Positions 12,080 through 21,650 of a stretch of 64,000 bases of DNA are shown one piece after another. Below the pieces are notes generated by a model. The model did no database searches. It had not been told where the DNA came from and was given only the letters and a program-made list of their open reading frames with translations. The stretch covers positions 13,017,850-13,081,849 of the forward strand of contig NC_083602.1 of assembly GCF_029168945.1 (NCBI RefSeq), read 5' to 3'. Every line of letters starts with the position of its first letter. Position 1 is the first letter of the stretch. A program made the position numbers and the translations under genes. Source of the DNA: Cannabis sativa. Its lineage: Eukaryota > Streptophyta > Magnoliopsida > Rosales > Cannabaceae.

Positions 12080-13963
12080 ATGGCTGATCATTCTCTAGTT
12101 CCAAACGATCATTCTCTAGTTCCAAACGATCATTCTCTAGTTTCCAACGATCATTCTTTAGTTCTCAATGACCATTCCTTAGTTCCCAATGATCATTTAG
12201 TTCATGATACTTCTGTTCTTGTGGTAGATCATCCATTAGCCATAGGACAAGAATTTCCTGATGTTGAAACTTGTCGAAGAGCATTGAAGGACATTGCTAT
12301 AGCAATGCATTTTGATCTTCGAATAGTGAAATCAGATCGTAGCCGGTTTATAGCAAAGTGCTCCAAAGAAGGTTGTCCATGGCGTGTGCATGTAGCAAAA
12401 TGTTCTGGAGTTCCAACATTCACTGTTAGAACCCTGCATGGAGAACATACCTGTGAAGGAGTTCGGAACCTTCATCATCAGCAAGCATCAGTTGGTTGGG
12501 TTGCTAGATCTGTTGAAGCACGTATTCGAGATAATCCACAATACAAACCAAAGGAAATCCTAGAAGATATCCGCGAAGAACATGGAGTCAAGGTATCTTA
12601 CATGCAAGCCTGGCGTGGAAAGGAGCGTAGTATGGCTGCCCTTCATGGAACTTTTGAAGAGGGATATCGGCTTCTTCCAGCATACTGTGAGCAAATAAGG
12701 AAGACCAATCCTGGAAGCATTGCTTCAGTTTTTGCAACTGGTCAAGAGAATTGCTTCCAACGTCTCTTTATTTCTTATCGTGCATCTATTTATGGGTTTA
12801 TAAATGCTTGCAGGCCACTTCTAGAGCTGGATAAAGCAAACCTTAAGGGGAAATATTTGGGTACAATACTTTGTGCTTCAGCCGTTGATTCGGATGATGC
12901 TCTGTTTCCCTTGGCTATAGCTATTGTAGATGGAGAAAGTGATGAAAATTGGATGTGGTTCATGTCAGAATTGCGGAAGCTTCTTGGAGTGAACACGGAA
13001 AACATGCCTAGACTAACGATACTATCTGAAAGACAAAGGGGAATTGTAGAGGCAGTAGAAACACATTTTCCAAGTGCTTTTCATGGATTTTGTCTGCGAT
13101 ATGTGAGTGAAAATTTTCGGGATACATTCAAGAACACAAAGTTGGTGAATATCTTTTGGAATGCTGTTTATGCCTTAACAACAGTTGAGTTTGAAAGCAA
13201 GATTAATGAAATGGTAGAGATCTCACAAGATGTGATACCTTGGTTTGATCACTTTCCTCCCCAACTTTGGGCTGTAGCATATTTTGAGGGAGTTCGGTAT
13301 GGTCACTTCACTCTGGGAGTAACAGAGTTATTGTATAATTGGGCCCAGGAGTGCCATGAGCTTCCAATTGTTCAAATGATGGAGCATGTTCGCCAACAAT
13401 TGACATCTTGGTTTGATGAGCGTCGAGATATGGGCTTGCGGATGACCTCTATTCTTGTTCCCTCAGCTGAGAAACGGATTGCAGAGGCTATTGCAGATGC
13501 CCGTTGCTATCAAGTACTTCGAGCGAACGAAGTTGAATTTGAGATTGTGTCAACCGAAAGGACAAATATCGTGGACATAAGAACTCGAACGTGTTCTTGT
13601 CGCCGCTGGCAGATATATGGTTTACCTTGTGCCCACGCTGCTGCTGCGCTTATTTCTTGCAGGCACAATGTACATCTATTTGCAGAGGCATGTTTCACGG
13701 TAGGGAGTTATCGAGAGGCATACTCTCAGGCCATAAATCCTATTCCAGATAAGAGCCTGTGGCATGAACAAGGTGAGGGAACAGATGGTGGAAACGCGAA
13801 GGTTGAGATCATGATACGGCCGCCTAAAACTCGTAGGCCTCCTGGTAGACCCAAGAAGAAGGTCCTACGGGTAGAAAACTTCAAGCGTCCAAAGAGAGTT
13901 GTTCAATGTGGGAGGTGTCGTATGTTAGGACATTCTCAAAAGAAATGCACAATGCCAAGTTAA
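12080..13963 (+). CDS. MUG1: MUSTANG-family domesticated MULE transposase-like protein (MUG1-like)
   Basis: A single-exon coding region of 627 residues. I start at ATG 12080; the in-frame TTG 15 bases upstream is not a plausible start. In order: a run of DHSLVPN-type heptads (residues 3-43); a MuDR-type N-terminal domain (about 54-125) with C94, C99, H123 and C125; a MULE transposase core (about 245-400); a SWIM zinc finger (C505-x-C507-x9-C517-x-H519); an AT-hook-like basic RPPGRPKKK segment; and a C-terminal CCHC knuckle (610-623). In the core the expected first acidic residue is present (D251 in LELD), but the position where mobile MULEs have SDRQ reads SERQ (E317). There are no terminal repeats or target duplications around it. 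The intact frame among decayed elements fits a host gene. MUSTANG genes are known domesticated MULE transposases affecting growth and flowering in Arabidopsis; the exact orthologue is my inference. Confidence 0.88.
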   Translation: MADHSLVPNDHSLVPNDHSLVSNDHSLVLNDHSLVPNDHLVHDTSVLVVDHPLAIGQEFPDVETCRRALKDIAIAMHFDLRIVKSDRSRFIAKCSKEGCPWRVHVAKCSGVPTFTVRTLHGEHTCEGVRNLHHQQASVGWVARSVEARIRDNPQYKPKEILEDIREEHGVKVSYMQAWRGKERSMAALHGTFEEGYRLLPAYCEQIRKTNPGSIASVFATGQENCFQRLFISYRASIYGFINACRPLLELDKANLKGKYLGTILCASAVDSDDALFPLAIAIVDGESDENWMWFMSELRKLLGVNTENMPRLTILSERQRGIVEAVETHFPSAFHGFCLRYVSENFRDTFKNTKLVNIFWNAVYALTTVEFESKINEMVEISQDVIPWFDHFPPQLWAVAYFEGVRYGHFTLGVTELLYNWAQECHELPIVQMMEHVRQQLTSWFDERRDMGLRMTSILVPSAEKRIAEAIADARCYQVLRANEVEFEIVSTERTNIVDIRTRTCSCRRWQIYGLPCAHAAAALISCRHNVHLFAEACFTVGSYREAYSQAINPIPDKSLWHEQGEGTDGGNAKVEIMIRPPKTRRPPGRPKKKVLRVENFKRPKRVVQCGRCRMLGHSQKKCTMPS

Positions 13964-14475
13964 TCTGAGTTAGCATTTTAAATTATAATTTTGTCTCATT
14001 TTTCTAATATGCCATAGAATCATCTTCATTCATGTCATGTAATGTAATCCTGATGCATTCTAACATAAAAGTGGCAAATAAATTTAGCTCCTTTTTGGCA
14101 TAGTTACCTCTCTATTTGTCATGTGCGCATTAAGCAGTTTTTAGGAGCCATAAAATAAATAACATATTATCTATTCATGTAAAATATATATTTAATTATA
14201 TATTACCCAAACAAAAAACATTCGTAAGCGCAAAGGCCTTTTCGAGCCTACTTTATTCGGCATCTTATTTTGAGCTCATTCTTTTATTACTAAAAGAAAA
14301 TTAATGATGCCAATTGGAACCTACAACTCTTTTTTCAGTCGCTAAGTTAGTTATAATTTTTATTTTTATTTTTTTAAAATTATAGTTGCAAGTTTTTATA
14401 CATATATATATATATATATTTTTCAACAATTTTTTTAATAACATTAAGATATTTTATACACATTTATATATTATT
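13964..14475. other. 3' flank of MUG
   Basis: Probable 3' UTR for the first 100-200 bp (AATAAA-like words at 14078-14083 and 14153-14158), then AT-rich DNA with a short TA run at 14402-14420. No further gene is seen. Confidence 0.4.
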
Positions 14476-15409
14476 GGATAATTCTACATATGGGTGTTCA
14501 TCAAATCGCTCAAACCACCCGCACTGCTCCGAAAAAAAATACGGTTTGAAATTCTTTGCAGTGCGGTCGCAGTTTGAATTTTTTCTAAACCGCGTGGTGC
14601 GGTGCAGTTTGCAGTTTTAAATTATTAATATGCGATTCAAACTGCACAGCATCGCACATTATAAAAATATCCATTTTTATATTTATTTAGGTCCAATATG
14701 TGAATGTCCAATCCAAAATCCACTAATTATTGTATTATTGAAACTTAATTTTTTTTTCATATTTATTTTCAAGTCTTATAGTATTTTTGATAAGTGTTGC
14801 TCAAACTTTATTGTATTTGTGATAGTTTATTTATTGGTGATAGTCCAAACCGCAACGCTACATTTTTTGCGGTGCGGTTTCTGCGATTTTTTAGTTTCGC
14901 GGTGCGGGTGCGGTTTGGAAAATTTGAAAAACTGCATGTGCGGGTTGGTTTGAAAAAATTGTCAAAAACTGCACCACCCGCACCGCGAACACCCCTAATT
15001 CTACAATGTAGCTCCTTAAAGGGGCACATTGATGCACCCTTACTTATTTCGGTATCTAGATGAAATTTTTAGTCTATTTTTTTTTATATCCATTTACGTT
15101 ATAGTTATTTAAAATATCCTACAAAATTTTAAGAAATTCGGAATAATTTACAATGTAGAAAGTCGTGTTCAAACCATCTATTTTACACGCTTACAAAATA
15201 AAATAGTCACGCGTGCAACACACTTTTTAAACTTTATTTTCAACATGTTAAATTTTTTCCAAATTTCTTAAAATTTTGCAAGATGTCTTAAATAGCTATA
15301 ACGTACATGACCAAGAGAAAAAAGTTGACTAAAAAATTATTTCGGATGCTAAAACAGATAGGGGTGCATCAATATATCCATTTTAAGAGGGTACATTGTA
15401 AAATTTTCC
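14476..15409. mobile_element. MULE-type MITE with 9-bp target duplication (interrupted)
   Basis: The ends are inverted copies: left GGATAATTCTACAATGTA (read across the hAT insertion) and right, in reverse complement, GGAAAATTTTACAATGTA; similarity continues inward for about 50 bp. The 9-bp direct repeat TATATTATT flanks it exactly (14467-14475 and 15410-15418), as expected for Mutator-like elements. Without the nested hAT MITE the element is about 417 bp. A related older copy sits at 43955-44370. No coding capacity. Confidence 0.88.
14489..14997. mobile_element. hAT-type MITE with 8-bp target duplication
   Basis: A 509-bp element with ends TATGGGTGTTCATCAAA and, in reverse complement, TAGGGGTGTTCGCGGTGC, flanked by an exact 8-bp repeat ATTCTACA (14481-14488 and 14998-15005). 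Internal text is rich in GCGGTGCGGT-type words. It is a sister of the element at 53810-54333. It sits inside the left terminal repeat of the MULE-type MITE, so it arrived later. Confidence 0.9.
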
Positions 15410-15580
15410 TATATTATTTATAATCATTTAAGCTTTTTACCCGTGTAATATCTTTATATTAAGATATTTTTATTATTTAAACTTTTAACAAATTCAATTA
15501 CATTAATTATGACATGACACTCTTTTAAGTAACGTTAGACAACATTGTACTTTTTAGCATTTTTCATATTTGGGAGTTAA

Positions 15581-15880
15581 TGTTGGAAATTATTTTACCA
15601 GGATCTTAGATCTACTCACAAGTATGTTGATTAACACCCTAAATATGAACTTTCTAAAACGATGAAATAAATACATATAAAGTTTAGGAAACCTTACATT
15701 GGGTGCAGCGGAATTAAATGACTCCTTCCGTTCAGATCTCTAACCCTTGTATCCTTTCTGTCGCAGAGTATTATCAAGATCTGAACCTGGATCTCTTTCT
15801 CTGAATCTTTGGTGTTGAAACTCCTTCTTGCTGAAAGTCTTTCTTCACGATCTTCCTCACTATGATTGAGGTATCACTTA
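15581..15880 (-). repeat. Truncated 3' LTR of A2
   Basis: Matches 29476-29775, the corresponding end of the 5' LTR, with about three substitutions, then stops abruptly near 15871-15882, where integrase-downstream sequence begins. The shared word at the join is GGTATCACTT, so a deletion through short homology is likely. Confidence 0.85.
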
Positions 15881-17804
15881 TATCTGATAGCAATTCCTCT
15901 AGAACAACTTTACTTTTCGGTTTGTTGTCTTTAATATAGTTCTCTTCAAGGAAAGTAGCATTTGTAGAAACAAACACTTTGTTATCCTTGTGACTATAAA
16001 ATAGTCCACCCCTAGTCTCTTTAGAATTTCCGACAAACATGCATACTTCGGTACGTGATTCAAGTTTGCATTCTTTCTTTCTTAAGACATGAGCAGGGCA
16101 CCCCCAAATTATGTAATGGCGTAAACTAGGTGTACGACCATTCCAAAGTTCGACGGGTGTCTTAGGGACTGCTTTAGATGGAACAACATTTAAAATGTCA
16201 TTTGCCATCTATATAGCATATCCCCAGAATGACGTAGACAGAGTTGAATAACTCAGCATAGACCTAACCATTTCCAAAAGAGTGCGATTTCTTCTTTCTG
16301 CAACTCCATTTTGTTGTGGAGTGCCTGGGGCAGTGTATTGGGATTCAATTCCAAGTTCAATTAAATGATCTTTGAACTGGATATCCATATATTCTCCACC
16401 CCTATCAGTTCGCAAGATCTTTAATGATTTACCTAATTGGTTTTGAGCCAAAGCATGAAACTCCTGAAACTTTTCAAACGTTTCAGATTTCTTTTGCATT
16501 AGGTAAAGAAAACTATATCTAGAGTAATCGTTAATGAAAGTGACAAAATACTCATAACCACCTCGGGCTTTTACATTCAAAGGTCCGCAGACATCGGAAT
16601 GCACTAACCCTAGGGGGATTTTGGCACGCTCTCCCTTTGCAGAGAAAGAACGTTTAGTCATTTTTCCTTCTAGGCAGGACTCACATACTGGCAGTTCACC
16701 TAAGACGACATTTTTCAATGGACCGCCTTTGGTTAGCCTATTGAGTCTATCAAAGCCTATATGACCTAAACATAAATGCCATAGATAAGTTTGATCATCA
16801 TTATCAATCTCTTTTCTTTTGAGGTTTCTAGGTTTAGCTACATTAAAAAGTTCACTGTTTAGTGAGATTTGTGTATTCGGTCTTAAAACATAAAGCCCTT
16901 GTTCTATGGTAGCAACACATATTTGAAATCCATTACGAGAAATTGAACAATTTGTACTCGAAAAATTCAATATATAAGATTGTGTTTGCAAACATGAGAC
17001 ACTAATCAAGTTTCTACTAAAGTTTGGAATAAATAAAATATTTTCTAAAATTAAAAATCTTTGTTGAAACTTGATGCGGCCTTTTCCTCTAGCTTTGACC
17101 GACACTAACTCGCCATAGCCAACTTTAAGCTTTAACTCTCCTGCAAGCAGATTTTCCCAAGTTTCAAGCAGCTGCAGTGAAGAACATACATGGTTAGTAG
17201 ACCCAGAATCAACAATCCAGACGGATTTGTCGTTCTCTAAAACACATGATTCAAAGACAAAAGCATTACCTTCGTTTGAATTGTTTAGAAGCCTCGGACA
17301 TCGTTCTTCTTGATGTCCCTTTTCATTACAATTCGAACATAGAAGATTATGTCTGATAATTGTACTTGAAGAAGCAACTTTGCTAGAGCCTTCATGCTTA
17401 ATCCTTTTCCTCTAATTATGAATTGCAAACCCAGGGGGACCTATTGCAATCAAATTCCGTTCATGGGCTCGTAATTCTGCTTCGAGCTTGTCCATGTCGG
17501 AGGAGTTGAAATTGTTAATCATGTAAGAAATAACAAATTCATTATACTTCGGAGGAAGACTATTAAGAATGAGTTGGACCCATTGTTCTCTTGATAAATC
17601 AATTCCTAGTAGATTTGCCTTTTGGAACTTCAGATTCATCATCAACATGTGCGAGTTTATGCAACTACCAGGATGCATTTTCACACTATAGAGTTCTTTT
17701 GCTAAGATATTAACTAGGAGAGGATCGGGGTGAGGGTTATTCATAATGGCACTACAACACATCAATAAAACAGAAGTAAGGTTTTGGTTCATAAATTCAC
17801 ACAC
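15774..17804 (-). pseudogene. Nearly open gag-protease-integrase frame of A2
   Basis: One reading frame covers this span and is interrupted by only two stops, TAG at 17414-17412 and TAG at 16211-16209. From the start: the C-terminal part of a Copia gag (SLPPKYNEFVISY near 17550); a CCHC zinc knuckle (CSNCNEKGHQEERC, about 17340-17298); a protease active site (VDSGSTNH, about 17215); the GAG-pre-integrase finger (H...H...CESC, about 16790-16680); and the integrase core with D in HSDVCGPL, D in RTDRGGEY and E in NGVAERRN. It then runs straight into LTR sequence, so the last about 35 residues are LTR-encoded. Reverse transcriptase and RNase H are absent. The first in-frame ATG is at 17792; the true gag start is probably lost or changed. 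Confidence 0.85.
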
Positions 17805-17814
17805 ATGTTCAGAA

Positions 17815-18657
17815 AAAACAAATAATTACATATGTTATAAAAATACTAAATCTAACATAGTTTATTTTCCAAGGTCTTTCAACAAACTGATACAGTGTCC
17901 CATTTAGGGGAGAGTCAAAGCATCATCCATTGAATAGAGTTGTCAACTAATCTAAAATGATAATCATTCTAGCAACCTTTTATTCGATCAAGATTGGAAT
18001 TCAGCGTTGTCCCGTTTAGGCGAGAGTCAAGGCAATTCTATCTTATGAGCTTCCACCATTGTTTCATAATTTGCAAGTCAAATATGGTCGCCACCATTAG
18101 GGTGATCCATACCATATAAAACACTTACAAACTACTTATCTTTCGAGATTAAACGGTGCGAAATTGCTAATGAACGTTCCTCCATTAGGGAGGATTACTC
18201 ACTAAAACAAACGCGATGTAAAACCAACAATGGAGATCGAATGTCTCTTGATTAAAAGCTCATTATTTTAAAATATGTATTTTGTATAATCATTTATTCC
18301 ATATTATAATAATGAAAAATTACAAATTAAAGTTGATTTAAATAAAAAATAAACTTTAGTTAAATTTCAATTATTATTTAAAATTCAAAAATTAAATTCG
18401 AATATAATGGAACAAATTTGAAAATATCTTGTTTAAGTTGTTTTAGAAGAATCTAAAAAATCAACTTAAATATTTTTCAAATTAGACTTAATTAAATTAA
18501 AATTAAGTTGTAACCACTTAATTTGAAAATATTCCATTTTAAGTTAATATTTGAAAAAATATCTAAAGAATCTTAATAACCAATGCCTAAAATTTCTCAA
18601 CTTAATTTGAAATTTTAAATTCAAAAGATATTCAAATTTAAGCTGGTTAGTTATAGA
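17815..18657 (-). other. A2 leader, portion next to gag
   Basis: Non-coding leader matching 4190-4690 of A1 in reverse (ACGGGACA...TTGACTCTCGCC blocks at about 17890-18040), followed by AT-rich text. It ends at ATAGA, the target used by element A3; the leader resumes at 27639. Confidence 0.8.
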
Positions 18658-20548
18658 TGTTGGGTTTTATGCCCTAAATAAAACTCATTTCAATATAATC
18701 AGATTTACTTATTAATATAGATCAGAAATAACATTTAATGTTGCATGGTTCACATGATTTATTTCATGATTATATTTACATAATGTATAGATTCATCTGA
18801 AACCCTTTTCACATACTTGATCCTGTTTATTGTGCCGTCAACACATTGGAAAGTAAACATGACTATGTGAATAAAGTTTCCTAGATTTATCAAATACAGG
18901 GTTTTACTGATATGATAATCTACAACAAGAGTTTACTTGTATTTGGAGAAATACTATGTTCTTTCCAGAACATTGGTTAAAGTAAAGCTCAGGTTGGATG
19001 CATGGAGTATGCATCGGAAGGGACCGATATTGAACTTTGACTTAGATTTATTAAACTTACCGTAATATCTATTCAAGTCAATATCGCCTAGTTGATCCTA
19101 GATCAAATGTTCTTAATCCTGTTATGATTAGGCTCAATCTTGAAAGGCTATTCGTGTTCTTTGATTTGTTAGTTAAGCCTATTTTTAGGTCAGGGTGATA
19201 CGTACATTTTGGGAACACGGTAGTGCAATTGAGTGGGAGCGCTAGCATAAACATGGAATCTATAGCTTCTATCTGGCGAATAGTAAGCAAAGGATGATCT
19301 CCTTCGAGCTTGACCAAACGAACATAAATGGTGGAGTACTCATTTCACATAAGCTGAAATATCATTTATACGAGGTCAAGTGTTTTAAGGAATAAATACA
19401 TTGTAGGGTGTAACGGTAATTTAATCCCTTTACAATGTAGATCATTCATATAGAGGATCATTGATCACATTAGGATTATAACAATGGATAACTAATGATG
19501 TGTCTATATGGTGGAAAATATAGAGCATTCTATATACTGAGAGTGCAATTCTAAGTTCTATGTGTGGATTCAACGAAGAATTAATAAGTTAGTGAATTTT
19601 AGTGCTAAATTCTTGATCTACTTATTGGAAGCTCGGTTATATAGACCCATGGTCCCCCCACTAGTTGAGATAATATTGCTTGTAAGACTCATGTAATTGG
19701 TTTTGATTAATCAATTATAATTCACAAGTTAGACTATGTCTATTTGTGAAATTTTCACTAAGTAAGGGCGAAATTGTAAAGAAAGAGTTTATAGGGGCAT
19801 ATTTGTTAATTATGATACTTTGTATGGTTCAATTAATAAATATGATAAATGACAATATTATTTAATAATTATTTATAGTTATTAAATCGTTAGAATTGGC
19901 ATTTAAATGTTTGAATTAGGAAATTGGCATTTTTGAGAAAATCAGATACAAAAGGTGTTAAAATTGCAAAATTGCAAAGCCCAAGGCCCAATCCATTAAA
20001 GGCATGGCCGGCCACCTTTGTAGCTATTTTAAGTTGATTTTTTCATTATTTTAATTCCATATAATTCAAATCTAACCCTAGTGGAATGCTATAAATAGAT
20101 AGTGAAGGCTTCAGAAAAATTAGACTTTTCTTCAGACTTTCTGAATCAGAAAAAACTGAGCCTTCTCTCTCCCTATCTTTAGCTGACCACTCTCTCTCTT
20201 CTTCCTTAGAATTTCGAAATCCTTAGTGTATGAGTAGTGTCCACACACATCAAGTGATACCTCAATCATAGTGAGGAAGATCGTGAAGAAAGATCATCAG
20301 CAAAGGAGATTCAGCATCAAGGATTCAGAGAAAGAGATCCAGGTTCAGATATTGATAATGCTCTGCTACAGAAAGAAATCAAGGGCTAGATATCTGAACG
20401 AAAGGAGTCATTTAATTCCGCTGCACCCAATGTAAGGTTTCTTAAACTTTATATGTGTTTAATTTATCGTTTTAGAAAGTTCTTATTTAGGATGTTAATA
20501 AACATACTTGTGAGTAGATCTAAGATCCTGGTAAAATAAATTCCAACA
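18658..20548 (+). repeat. 5' LTR of A3
   Basis: 1891 bp from TGTTGGGTTT to TTCCAACA, with TATAAATA at 20090-20097. About 15 substitutions separate it by eye from the 3' LTR at 25760-27638, under 1 percent, so A3 is young. Compared with A1 it has a distinct U5 leader region (extra CTTTTCTTCAGACTTTCTG near 20135). Confidence 0.93.
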
Positions 20549-21286
20549 ACTGGCCTCAGAGCCATGGTAATTGATTTACTTACAAGAAATTTGGACTTTA
20601 AAACGATTATTTGTATGTTTTTGGATGGTATCATGTTGTATTGAGTGTTATTTGATGATTGATTGATGTTTGTAAATTTTCGTGAAAAATAATTGCGATT
20701 CTATTTCTGGAATTATTTTTATTGGATAGTATGGATAAAAATTAAGCAAGTTAGCCTTTTACAGAACTCAATTTCGATTTTATTTGAATTAGTTATGATT
20801 TTTGGAAGATTCGAAAAAATCGGAGTTGTGCTGAAATTTTCCTGAGATCGCGAAAACTGTCCGTACAGTTCACAATTTTTTCGTTTTTCTTCGATTTTTC
20901 ATGCTTTTTCATGGAATTAACTTCCAATTTTTTGTATAGTTTTGTATTTATACTATTACTATTCCTAATTCAATTCTAATTATCATTTTGAATTAATTTA
21001 ATATTTTTTAAATTTAATTCAAGATATTAGTGTAATTTGAATTTGAATAGAATTAGTATTTATCTTCTTGCTTAAAAATCTATCTTGTTTTTAAATTTGA
21101 TTATATCTTATTTTTTTTAAATTTAAGGTCAGATTTTATAAGATATTTATAAAATCTTTTAAGATATTTTTAAGATATCTTATCTTTTAAGATATTTTAA
21201 TTATATCTTATCTTTTAAGATTTTTTTTAAATTAAATCTTTTTAGATATTTTGACCTTATTTAAATTTAAAATAAGATATTTATAA

Positions 21287-21650
21287 GGGTAAATACCATT
21301 TTGGACCCTGTGTTTTGCAAAAGTTAGAGATTGGACCCTGTGTTTTGTTAAATGTCAAAATGGACCCTATATTTTCTAAAATTGTAAAAATAGGACCCTG
21401 ACCTTAATTTTAGACAACTTTTTTTTTAATACAACCAACTTGAAGATAATTCCTAATACGAACAGATACAAAAAATGTAAACAGTTTTGTCATAGCACTT
21501 TTAGATCGAATTATAATTAAACTTTAAAAATCAATTCAGGGTCCTATTTGTACTATTTTAGAAAATACAAGGTCCATTTTGTCATTTAACAAAACACAGG
21601 GTCCAATTGGTAACTTTTGCAAAACACAGGGTCCAAAATGGTATTTACCC
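21287..21650. mobile_element. MULE-type MITE inside the A3 leader
   Basis: 364 bp with long, nearly perfect terminal inverted repeats starting GGGTAAATACCATTTTGGAC at both ends, and an exact 9-bp target duplication TATTTATAA (21278-21286 and 21651-21659). The uninterrupted sequence is visible in A1 near 1610-1630. Each arm is built from three short direct repeats of GGACCCTGTGTTTTG-type words, so each arm can pair with the other in several registers. No coding sequence. Confidence 0.93.

Noticed and set aside
14630..15063. Overlapping open frames of 73-107 codons
   Set aside because: They lie wholly within the hAT MITE and its flank, and their sister copy at 53810 does not keep them.
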